NCBI GenBank assembly: GCA_012932295.1 | Contig: JAAONU010000014.1 | Location: 40,160,770-40,224,769, forward strand | Direction: 5' to 3' | Origin: Cyclina sinensis | Lineage: Eukaryota > Mollusca > Bivalvia > Venerida > Veneridae | DNA: 64,000 bases | Shown here: positions 24,589 to 34,665 of the stretch, one piece after another | Numbering within the stretch: the first letter of the stretch is position 1 | How the letters are laid out: each line of letters opens with the position of its first letter | Notes under the pieces: generated by a model | What the model saw: only the letters and a program-made list of their open reading frames with translations | Databases searched by the model: none | What the model was told of the DNA's origin: nothing | Position numbers and translations under genes: made by a program

Positions 24589-25112
24589 CACCCCTACTAA
24601 ACGGTGGCTCTTTCACATTTTGGTGATCTGTTTAGATGAGAGCCATCGACACTTCCGTTGCAGAGCCCTCGACCAAAACAAGTCGGAAAAAGGTAGGCAC
24701 ATGTTATAATAATATCCGTTTTTAAAGAACATGCTTGTTTTTCAAAAATCGAAGAATGTCATGCCACGTAGAACATTTTTGTCATCATTTTGGATGCAGT
24801 TTCGATAAGAATTACCCAAAAATGACGTTGCTAGAACTTTTACCAAATATCAACCCGTGTGTTTTCTTTTACGAGGAGTCACATCTTGAGTGATTTCTCT
24901 GTCGTGAAGTAGTTGTTGGCCCGGTTAATCGTGCATGTAACATTGTTCAAACCTCCCCTTCGGCTCAACACAAAAACATGATCAGAAAGCTCGCTTAAAA
25001 ACAAAATACTCACATTTTTTCAAATGTGATCGAGCCATCGACAAGGTGCTGGCGCCATCGGCAGTGTGAAAGGGCCCTCGCAAATGTGATGGAGCCAACA
25101 CCATTATTCAAT
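24589..25112 (+). repeat. Left terminal inverted repeat (about 524 bp)
   Basis: It is the reverse complement of 34666-35190, with scattered substitutions and a few one-base indels. Homology stops at ATTGAAT (25106-25112 / 34666-34672). It contains the first coding exon of the main gene (24636-24692), its GTAGGC donor, and repeated subterminal motifs. Long TIRs that include a promoter and an exon are unusual. Confidence 0.92.
24603..25098. promoter_or_regulatory. Repeated subterminal motif in the TIR (possible transposase-binding sites)
   Basis: The motif CAAATGTGATSGAGCCAWC occurs at 25021-25038 and 25081-25098. An inverted, slightly changed copy lies at the outer end (24603-24622; reverse complement AAATGTGAAAGAGCCACC). 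GAGCCATCGACA also occurs at 24640 and 25033. The same set is mirrored in the right TIR. Repeated subterminal motifs of this kind are often transposase-binding sites; the role here is inferred. Confidence 0.5.
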
Positions 25113-28100
25113 TAATGTTAATATATTGTGGAACTATACCGATTAATATTCATGTTTAGACTTAATTGCAGGAGTTGATAAAGACTTATTTTCATGAAAT
25201 GTTTCGAATAATTGTTCAATTAGATTCCTTAATGTTTCACGTAATGTGAACCAGTTTATCAGTACCCATAATTGTATATTCAAAATAAATTTTATTACAG
25301 ATGACGATATTTAGAGGAAAACGAAGAAAAAAGTGGCATTTAGCACGACGAAGAAAATATCGGCAAAGCAATGGAACACAAATAAGAAGTTATCGTCAAA
25401 GCAATGAACATGAATCACAGAAACATGGGAGAAAGAATCTTCGACGCACCACACCGGCGAAAACAAATAAAAGAAAACGTATACAAGGTTCAAGTTCCAA
25501 AAAGCAATTCAAACATTCTAGATGTAATACACAATTTTCGGCAATTAAACATTCTACACCAAGGAAAACATCAAAAAGAACATTGAATTTTTCACTTGAA
25601 AACCATTCAATCAGTGGTGAAGAAGTAACTGAAAACGAAACATTTTTATACTCGTTAGACGAAATTCTTACAGACAGTGATGTTGCAGATATCGAGGAAC
25701 CTTTATCAATTAGTCCAGAAAATGAACCAAAGGACATTATAAACGATTTACCCAATGATGCTGGAAATGAAGAAAAAACTGTATCCGATCTGTTCAATGA
25801 AGTTTTACCAATTTTAAAAAGGCATGGAAAAAGCGACGATCTGATTTCTTTTTTTAAACTAGTTGCTGAAGGAAGGTTTCCACTTGATAATGTGGCATTC
25901 ATGCTATTCCTAGATGTGATAAAATGGTTTAATTCTGATGATGTGTGACAAGTAAGGTACAGCGATACTACACTTAAGTTCTTTTGGCTTGGAAAGAAGT
26001 TATTTGATGGTAGATTTTTGCGCTTTATGTCTGGGCCTAAAAATGAATCTGATGGTGTTCTTCGAAAAACAAATCTCAGTCCGATGGATTCAAAGATCAA
26101 CTTTGCCTGTCCTAGTGACTCAAGATTAACAAATTATAATCCATTGGGGTATGATGTTGATGTTGAAGCTGGACCAGGTATAGTGAAACCAATGATTGAT
26201 CTCGCCGCCAAAAACAACAAAAATGAAATGTCTTATGTCATTATGTTTGATGGCAAGAAGATAAAAAGAGGAGCTGACATGGACCTCCTTGGATTTGAAA
26301 AAGAACCAGTAGCTGAAAAGAGAGAACAATTAAAGAAAGACCTTGACATACTTGACAATACATTCGACCAACTCCAGCTGATAGAAAATACCAAGGAAGG
26401 TGATGGTAAAATAAATCAGAAAATTAAGTTGAATTTAAAGGATAAAATTTATGCCTGTTTCCAAATAATCTCTAAATATATTATGCAAATGCGAAAGCTA
26501 AAGCAATCCAAAATTCTAGCATTAAAAAAATACAAAGAGAGAATACAGAAAGACGCCTCATTAGCTAAAACACTACAGTACGCAATGGATGCATGTCGAA
26601 CCTCGTCATACCAAATCGATAACTGTATTGAGGTATTTATGAATGTACAATGGGAACTATGTAAAGCCGGAGCGTACTTGAATGGTGTGCTCCATCTGTT
26701 TGCCAAGTCGAAGAATGTATCGGTAGAAAAGCAGCCTAACGTCAAACTGCTGAAGGATGTTGCTGATATGAAGCTGTTGCTGAACACAGACGTTGTTCCA
26801 ACACATTTGATAAAGCAACGAAGTGAAGAATGGCATGCTGCTAGGGAAACTGTTAAAGTTACAGGAAGCTCCATATACACTGCGATTGGCTGTGATGGAC
26901 TCAAGAGTCAGAACGAACATTTCGATTCTGTGTTCAGTAATGTCGCTAAGCCTAAGCCTGACGAAAATCAGAGAAAAGCTATGGAACATGGTGTACAATC
27001 CGAGGCACACCAGATTGCAACATTATCAAGTGTTGTCATACCATTCTTGTTTCCAGACATGAGTTACGTCGAAGAGGGGTATTATGTAGTAGATGGAGTA
27101 GTTGTTTCACCAGATGGAAGTCTCAGAGACTCATCAGGATCATTAGTATCACACGCCTTCGAAGGTAAAGCACCCATACCAAAAGAATTTACAACTAGAC
27201 AACATTATAATGTTCCATTAAGATACGTTACACAAACCATATACGAACAAAAGGCTGTACATTCTGACAAAGGGACTTTGTATATGTGCTGGACCCCGGA
27301 AAGTACAACATTATTTACAGTACCGAAAAATGATGAAGTGTATGCAATGATAAGAAGTGTTATAGAATATCTTTATGGCGAAGATATTCCAAGAAGGAGA
27401 ACGAGATTGTCCAATAAGACAAAGAAGTTGAAAGAAAAACTCCAAGAATGTGTAGGACAATGTGAATTTCTGGGAGAATTTCCATCAGTGAAAGCAGATG
27501 GTAATTCCACTACAAGCGAAGGACCAGAAGATACAGATGGCAGATTTGAATACAGTTGTCTGTCAAGATTGCTCCTCAAAACTAAAACCTCTGTCAGGGA
27601 AGCATATGATCTTAAGAGAAATTACGCATCACAAGTAGTTGTGTACCTGCTTGCCGATTTAGACAGACTATGGAAGTCAGAAATACCACATGCCATACCA
27701 GTTATGTATTACTATAGAGGATATAGTTTGTCGATGAATCAAGCTAGACAGTTACTTGACTTTTGTCGAAATGCATGCAAAGAAAAGGGATTGGATGTGA
27801 TAGCTACCGCTTCAGACGGTGAATTCAAGCAGCTGATGGTTGTAGGAAAGAATGAAGCCCCCCTCACATTATACCAGCTCAGCAAGATGGTATGGCATGA
27901 AGTATCCAAGATGAAGAAGTCTAGATTAGTAAATCTACTGAGCTCAGTGAATCGCAAATATACAGTCAAAATTGAAGCTAATAACAAGATTTCGCTCACA
28001 AGTACAGATGGCGGGAATAATATCAGAACATCGCCTGATGGATGGAAGAAGAAGAAGAACAAGTCAAAGAAAGAGTCAGTATCACAAACAACAATAGAAC

Positions 28101-31100
28101 CTGATGCATCAGATGAAGTTATTGAAGCTCTTGAGGATGTTAATCATGCACCAGTAGAGCTTAACACAAGTATGAATGTGACAATAGATAAAGATCTTCA
28201 AAGCGACGCTGATGAAACAGTATTGTATGACTTCGAAGAATTGCTACAGGAACAAGAGTTCAATGAGGGCAGTGAAGCGTTTCCACGTAAGCTTAACAAT
28301 GATGAGAAAAAAGATATTTTGCATCTTATACACCAGAGAAGGCCACAGAAATGGAAAGATACTTCAATTGAAGAATTGACAGATATCTTAGAAAACAAAC
28401 TCAAAGTACTGATCGTGGATGAATTGTTAGAGATATCAAAATATCTAAACTTAAAACTAAGAGGTACTAAACTACAAATGAAAGTAAGGAATATGAAGAA
28501 AAATGAACTGGTAGAACAACTGAGTCAAACAATACAAAGTCCAGTGAATGTACAACCCACAGTTCAAGCAAAGCCACCGACAAAGAAAACAAAGGTACGT
28601 CAACCAGGAACACTACATGATTTGGCAACTGCAGCTTTAAAAAACCAGTCATATCCCAAACAAGCTGTAAACATTGCTTATGCTAGCTACATATGGCCTC
28701 AAAGAGTAGAAGAATGGCGACGGAACAGTAAAGTCTCTAAAACCGTAATTGTACAAGGCACTTCAGAAGAATTATCCTTCGAACCATACTATGTTCCTGA
28801 ATTCGATGAGGAAGAGGATGATTTTAAAGTATTCATTTACGACAGAACACATCTGGGAACGAATTTACGCAAGTGTTTGTGTTTAGACAAAGTTGACGGT
28901 ATTTCAATTCATGCCTGGAAAATTGTTGCTGAAAGAAAACCTAATATTTTACACCCGACCATTGTGGAAGTATCTGAGGACGGTAAAATTTTGGATCAAA
29001 TGAAAGAAAAATTGGCCAGAGCAATGGTTACTGAAGCAGTTGAACAAGAAATGGAAACACTAGGTTATATCAAAGAGGCCAAATTTTGTAACGTAATTCG
29101 AGAAGGTCTCTATATAGCCGATGATATACCAGGAATCGATGCAATGGAGAGGTGTAAGAAAAGATTAAAACTGATCGAATGGTTAGACAAGGATGTCGAC
29201 TTTGGTAGATTCCCTCCATATGGTGGAAGGATAAAAGGATTATCCCACATTCTTTATGAAGGACTTCGAACTAGTCAGGAAGGAAAGCTCTACTTGTATG
29301 CTTTAGCAAAAGCAGGGAAGTACTGTGTCCGAGCTGCAAATACGTTGTGCAGTGAATCTTTTTTTGGATCGATGCAGGAGATGGATCCATGGGGTCAAGG
29401 AATATTAAGTAGCAGTGGTGTTCAGAAGCACATCTCCGACTTCACTACGATCACTGCTTTAAAAATGGAAAATACTAGGTATTTGAATCTATTTTATATA
29501 GAAATATGACCTCTAACAAGATATTCAAATATATTCCAATTAATAGCTTCAATGTTCTGCAATACAACAATGATAAAAATTCACATTTGTAAAGTGTTAT
29601 GAATAGAACATGTGACGTACTTCTCGAACGTGAGATCGTTATTGCATTTTTTGACAAACCGATAAACATAATTGTGTAGTTTATCGGTATATTACATACA
29701 CACTTTTTAGCTCACCTGTGCACTTTGTGCTCAAGGTGAGCTTTTGTGATCGCCCCTGTGTCCGTCGTGCCTGGTGCGTCTTGCGTCGTCAACCTTTTAC
29801 TTTGAACATCAGCTCCTTCTAAACCACTTGGTGAAAGATAATAAACGTTGCAGGAATGTTCCTTGCATGAAGCTTTACAAAGTTGTTCAAAAAATCCCAT
29901 TCCATGAAGAACTCTGGTTGCTATGGCAACAAGAATGAAAAATTTTGAAAGTATTCTTGTCTAAAATGGCTAACCCCATTGGTCAGAAATTTGGTGTGTA
30001 GCATTGTCCAGTGAACCTCTACCAAGTTTGTTCAAATAATGTCCCGGTGTCACTATTGGCCCTGCCCTAGGCGTCAGAAGTGTTACACAGCAATATAAAA
30101 GAACATTATAAAAAAAACTTTTTGTCTCAATCCCCAAGGCGTATAATTTTAAAATTTGGCATGAAGCATTGCCTAGTGGACCTTTACCAAGCTTGTTCAA
30201 ATTGTTTGATTGGGGTAAAGTTAATCGAAGCTAAAAATAGATTTATCTGCTTACCTCATAGAGTCTTCGTTTATAGACCAATAACTTTGATATTTTGTAT
30301 GTAGGTTCCTTTCATGGACTTCTACCCGTAGGTGGGATTTGAGGTCAATAGGTCATGGTCAAGGTCACCGTAGCTACAAATAGATATTTGTACTTTCTGT
30401 CATAGAGCCTTTATTTATTTACTTATATTTTAGAAATTTGGTTTGTAGGTACCTACAAATTTTCAATTTGAAAATGAAATACTGCTTCTTATGTTAACTT
30501 TACAGCAAACCCAAAGCCAAAGTACTCAGGTGAGCGATTCAAGGCCATTATGGTCCTCTTATCTTCAATCCATTAGTTAATTCGGAACGGAATAAAAACT
30601 TAATTATTCTTCCAAGAAATTGACATTTTTACAAAATGGTTATACTATCTTAAACTTAATTTTCTTAATTTCACAAATCTTAGAAATCAATCTCACAGAT
30701 ATCGAAACAGTCTAGATATAAAGTTTATAGCTCAACAATACAAGCTTAAATCACAGTCGCAGATATCAATACAGTCGAAACAACAATACAAGATTTTGTA
30801 GTGAAGATAAATTATATAAAATAAGTTGTGAAACGTAATTCAATTTCGTTTTACAGGAATGTGTATATCAAGACTAAAAAAGACACAGTTTATCCTTCAG
30901 CTCAGGTTTACTACGCAGATGACAAAGGAACGAACTGCGAGGATGATCAACCAACAAGAGAATGCAGATGCAGAAAAGACAAATACATCAGTTGTATTGT
31001 TCCCCGGTAATGCTATTAGTACTCAAGTATATAGATATTATAACCATCATGAGATTACAGTATACAATTCAATGTAGGTACCAATGATTTAAGTATCATT

Positions 31101-32148
31101 TGCCATAGAATTTACTATTTCGACTCGATACTAAGTATTAACTTAAATCGTATTTTAAATGAATAATCCAAATCATGCTATTCTTAATTTATAATTGCTT
31201 TATGACTTTAAGGTCCAATGGTGGACTGTTATATGTTCTGTTTTAACTGTACTCATAAATATGTATATATATGCACTTGTCACTAAAATAAAGTACTCAC
31301 TCACTCACTCACTTAAACTAATTTGTTCTGTGTATCATAATAACGGAAGCATGGAGAGGACATGGTCAGTTTATTTTATTAATCCGTGGGAACGACTTAT
31401 TATCAGAAATATTTTTTTCTAATCTGTGGGAACGGATTATTTTGCGCGAAAAATCTTTTTTTTTAACTTGTGGGAACGAGTTATTTGTTGCGAAAAATCT
31501 TTTTTTTAACTTGTGGGAACGAAATATTTTGTGCGAAAAATCTTTTTCTAACTTGTGGGAACGAGTTATTTTGTGCAAAAATCTTTTTTTAACTTGTGGG
31601 AACGAAATATTTTGTGCGAAAAAATCTTTTTTCGCACAAAATATTTCGTTCCCACAAGTTAAAAAAAGATTTTTCGCATAAAAAATAACTCGTTCCTACA
31701 AGTTAAAAAGGATTTTTCGCACAAAATAACTCGTTCCCACAAGTTAACAAAAAGATTTTTCGCAACAAATAACTCGTTCCCACAAGTTAAAAAAAGATTT
31801 TTCGCGCAAAAGAACTCGTTCTGACAAGTTAAAAAAAGATTTTTTTGCACAAAATAACTCGTTCCCGTATTACGATGATAATGCCTTCTCCAGGTTAATC
31901 TCTTTTCTTTTAGAAAACATAGAGATTCATAAGAGTTTTAACATCTTTTTATTTACAGAAATCATTTCTTTGACACTAAAGAGAGAGCTAGAGTATACAA
32001 AGGCGAGAAGTTGTACAAACCAGGCACGGAAGAATTAAAAGGCGAACAGCCAATCAGAGCCCAGTATGGATACAAAATAAACGAGGCGAAAATGTTGCCC
32101 TCCCAAAGACTTGGCATTTCGAAGTCAGTGTACCAAAATAAACATTAA
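24636..32148 (+). CDS. YqaJ-nuclease / DDE-type transposase fusion (4 exons, one internal TGA)
   Basis: Exons 24636-24692, 25301-29478, 30857-31006 and 31959-32148 join in phase to 1525 codons including the stop. Codon 235 (25946-25948) is TGA in an otherwise open frame. Residue numbers follow this joined frame. 20-60: strongly basic (KRRKKWHLARRRKY), likely DNA-binding or nuclear localisation. About 336: YVIMFDGKKIKRGADMDLLG, presumed first catalytic Asp. 526-690: YqaJ/lambda-exonuclease-type PD-(D/E)xK nuclease, with QRSEEWHAAR, E587 (GVQSEA), D624 (VSPDGSL), E640-G-K642 and YVTQTIYEQ. 858: VIATASDGEFKQL, presumed second Asp. 1200: YDRTHLGTNLRK, like the D..HL..NLR motif of P-element-type transposases. 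1371: LCSESFFGSMQ, presumed final Glu. Motif positions are seen; the DDE assignment is inference. AATAAA overlaps the end of the frame (32137-32142). An alternative start is the ATG at 25301. Confidence 0.75.
29709..30548. mobile_element. GCTCACCT-type bivalve repeat in intron 2 of the transposon gene
   Basis: It begins AGCTCACCTGTGCACTTTGT with GCTCAAGGTGAGCTTTTG and ends CAAAGTACTCAGGTGAGCGA, TTCAAGGCCATTATGG. The short outer inverted repeat (GCTCACCT / AGGTGAGC) and the internal GTCAATAGGTCATGGTCAAGG are seen in related copies elsewhere in the window. It is a passenger in the intron and has no coding role. Confidence 0.6.
31381..31868. repeat. Large palindromic array of about 40-bp units in intron 3
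   Basis: Six units of about 40 bp (AACTTGTGGGAACGAGTTAT, then TTTGTGCGAAAAATCTTT) run forward to about 31624. They are then mirrored by six reversed units to 31868. The axis lies between 31625 and 31626 (GCGAAAAAATCTTTTTTCGC). The whole block can fold into one hairpin with arms of about 240 bp. Open frames across it are repeat artefacts. It lies inside an intron, so it would be transcribed as a long hairpin. Confidence 0.85.
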
Positions 32149-33753
32149 AGTTGTTAAAGTCTACTAAAAGACATATGAACACATATGAATATTTCGACAC
32201 TTGTGTAAAATAATGTTAACATTTTTGAACGTTCATGTAGCATTACACTAGTACGCCTAATAGTTATCATACTATCCAATCTTATGTAGCTTTACTTTAG
32301 TAAGCTTTCGCCTCCAGTTTAACAGACATGATACTATGTAATTCTAGCGTAAATCTGCATTGATATGCATTAGGGCTGGTTACCATGTATACATGTAGCA
32401 ACCATGAACGTTTTCTTAATTGTAAACACGTACATGTTGATTTTGTTTGCAAATAACAGTAAATACGTCAATTGTAGAATAATTTTTGTTTTTCTTACAT
32501 CATAATAGAGGTCAGCTGTGTTGGTCGAATGTTTAAGGCGTTTGCTTCTAATCCAAAGGTCTTTGCTTGCTAAAGAAGGGTTTGGTACCGAATCCCGCTA
32601 GGAATCTACTGAATAAAATTTGGTAATATGGTATCACGAATGATGTTGAATGCAAGCAGGTACCCGCCTGCAAACTAGCCAACTCTTAGTTTGTGGAATT
32701 GTTGAAGGCATCTTACGTTTCAATAATGCAATAACAAAACAACGATACGTGTATTTCAACAGATATATTTCTCTGTATTTAATGAGATCAACATGTATTT
32801 GCATGTATTGACCTGCTAACCAAAACATAATAAATTAAACTGTAACAGAACCAAAAATAACAAATACAATTTTAAGAGAAATCAGGCACGTTCTCAGTTC
32901 TTAAAACTTCAAACGTATATGATACGTGTATCACAAAAATGCAAAATGGTTCTTCCAACCGCATCCAAAGACTTGAAATAAAATTGTTCAAATAATATTT
33001 CACAGAAACATTAAATTTGCTACACTTGCAAATACAATTTTGTACCTATAAATACAACAGTCATCGTTCCATTGCAACCTCGATTCATTCTGGATGCATT
33101 ACTTTAGTTTTCTTTAGCAGTTTTATCATTTAATTGACAAATGTTTATAACTTCAGGTGTTTTTTGCCAAAATATGACCATGTATTAATGCAGTTAAACT
33201 TTCTTTCAACAATGATAACTGTATGCATCACCAGCAAAGCAACCATGTTATCCGTGAGTGAAAAAAATTATAATGTACTAGTACCTCTATAAAATAATTC
33301 TTTATGAAAATACTATCCCATTATGTGGGGATATAATTGCATATCTGCATGATAACTTGAAAAAAACGGTCGTATCTGAAGGAAACATATAAAAAAATAA
33401 ACATAGAAACATTTCATAATCTATAAAAGGATCAAGCCAGTAATGTCGTTGGAGGTAAAGCAACCATTATTATTGACGTTGTTATGTAACGAAGGCTTCT
33501 GTATTTGTAGGCGTGTACACATCACAATTATTCTTACATGTAGAGATCAATGCATATATTTTGATAATTGGTAAAACAATATTTCTACATTTTGAAAGCA
33601 ATATAATGAAATAGAGAACAAACGTAACAAAACTAGGCACTATTTAGCATGTCAAACAATAATACTGCAAACACAACTTAATTAGCAACAAGTTCGTCAT
33701 TAAGTTCAATACAATTTATAGACATCAAATACGTTACGCTGTGATGTAACACG
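32149..33753. other. Intergenic part of the transposon
   Basis: This lies between the stop of the main gene and the end of the convergent C2H2 gene. Apart from the tRNA-like sequence at 32517-32603 I see no coding frame with motifs. It is AT-rich and would carry the 3' ends of both transcripts. Confidence 0.5.
32517..32603 (+). mobile_element. tRNA-derived SINE-like head
   Basis: TGTTGGTCGAATGTTTAAGG, CGTTTGCTTCTAATCCAAAG and GGTTTGGTACCGAATCCCGC follow the layout of a tRNA-Leu-like gene (A-box-like and B-box-like segments, long variable region). Arms pair imperfectly and an insertion breaks the T stem, so a functional tRNA is unlikely. It is best read as a SINE head or a tRNA relic inside the transposon. 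Confidence 0.45.
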
Positions 33754-33859
33754 TTTACATATGTCAGGCATGTCGGAACTAAGACCATGTGAGTATGAAA
33801 TGTTCGCAGTCAATCTAATCCAACTTGTGCACAGTTCTGACATGCCTGGCATATGTAAA
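33754..33859. repeat. 27-bp inverted repeat at the 3' end of the C2H2 gene
   Basis: Arms 33754-33780 and 33833-33859 pair with two mismatches (TTACATATG(T/C)CAGGCATGTC(G/A)GAACT). The right arm lies within the last finger's codons and the left arm is beyond the stop. A hairpin with a loop of about 52 nt would therefore tie the end of the coding sequence to the 3' UTR. Confidence 0.7.
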
Positions 33860-34366
33860 TTTACGGTCGAAGACTTTGCCACAGACTTCACAAACAAACT
33901 GCTTCACTTGTGTGTGCTTAACCTTCTCGTGCATTGCTAATGCCTCAGGACCGCCGAACTGTTTGGTACAAAATTTGCATGAATGGTTTTTCTTAACACT
34001 TTTGCCGCATCTTTGGATATGCCGCTTCAAGTTGCGTTCATAAGCGAACTCCTTTCTACAGTTCTCGCATTGCAACAGATTGACACGGTGTTTATTCCTT
34101 AAGTGATCAGTCCTGTCCTTCTTTGTGTAGAATGAAATGTTGCATTCGTCTACGGTACATAAAAATTCCCTTTTCCGTGCATGCACACGTTCCGTGTGCT
34201 TTTTCAGAGATGATGGTGTAGCATATCGGCCATCACATATACCACATACAGTGCTGTTCGTAGCCCGCTGATGATAGTTTTTTATATGGAACTTTACTCT
34301 TGCCTTATTGGCATACATTTTACCACAAACATCACATGAGAATCGTTTTTGTGTCCCCTTATTCAT
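33815..34366 (-). CDS. Six-finger C2H2-type zinc-finger protein of the transposon
   Basis: The frame has 183 codons and six fingers over nearly its whole length. They start CDVCGKMY, CGICDGRY, CTVDECNISF (C-x4-C), CENCRKEF, CKFCTKQF and CEVCGKVF. Finger 4 ends H-x3-C and is C2HC. Linkers are irregular and not TGEKP, so the protein is not a KRAB/Kruppel-type array. An acceptor (TATTTTAG|GAGAAAG) lies 13 nt upstream of the ATG, and the first exon is probably the 57-nt exon of the right TIR. If joined, that exon's frame ends at a TGA overlapping the ATG (TGACATG), so the finger frame would need reinitiation, or the TIR exon acts as a leader only. The likely role is binding element or host DNA; this is inferred. 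It is convergent with the main gene. Confidence 0.75.
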   Translation of the reverse strand: MNKGTQKRFSCDVCGKMYANKARVKFHIKNYHQRATNSTVCGICDGRYATPSSLKKHTERVHARKREFLCTVDECNISFYTKKDRTDHLRNKHRVNLLQCENCRKEFAYERNLKRHIQRCGKSVKKNHSCKFCTKQFGGPEALAMHEKVKHTQVKQFVCEVCGKVFDRKFTYARHVRTVHKLD

Positions 34367-34665
34367 GTCAAGCTTTCTCCTAAAATATAATTAAATTTCA
34401 TAAATTAATTACTTTAAGAAATAAAAAACTGTAACTTTACAAAGTAAAAAAACTGTAACTTAACCAAGTACAAACATCTTTTATAGTACCGAATCTGTTG
34501 CTGTTTTTTACAATGAGGTTGGAACCTTTGATGTGTGACAATTATCGTAATGATTTCAAATTATTTTATTTCGATATGTCAACCGGTGCTATAATGCTTA
34601 TAATATCTATTTTGTTGATCAATTACGTATCATACCAGGATAATTGCTCAATATTATCACTAAAT

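Noticed and set aside
25946..25948. TGA as a selenocysteine codon
   Set aside because: I see no SECIS-like element and no family reason for selenocysteine at this place. A nonsense mutation is simpler.
25396..26100. 234-codon minus-strand frame opposite the transposase exon
   Set aside because: It mirrors a clearly coding plus frame and has no motif of its own; it is a shadow frame.
31366..31850. Frames encoding Cys-Gly-Asn-Glu repeats
   Set aside because: They are translations of the palindromic 40-bp array, present on both strands.
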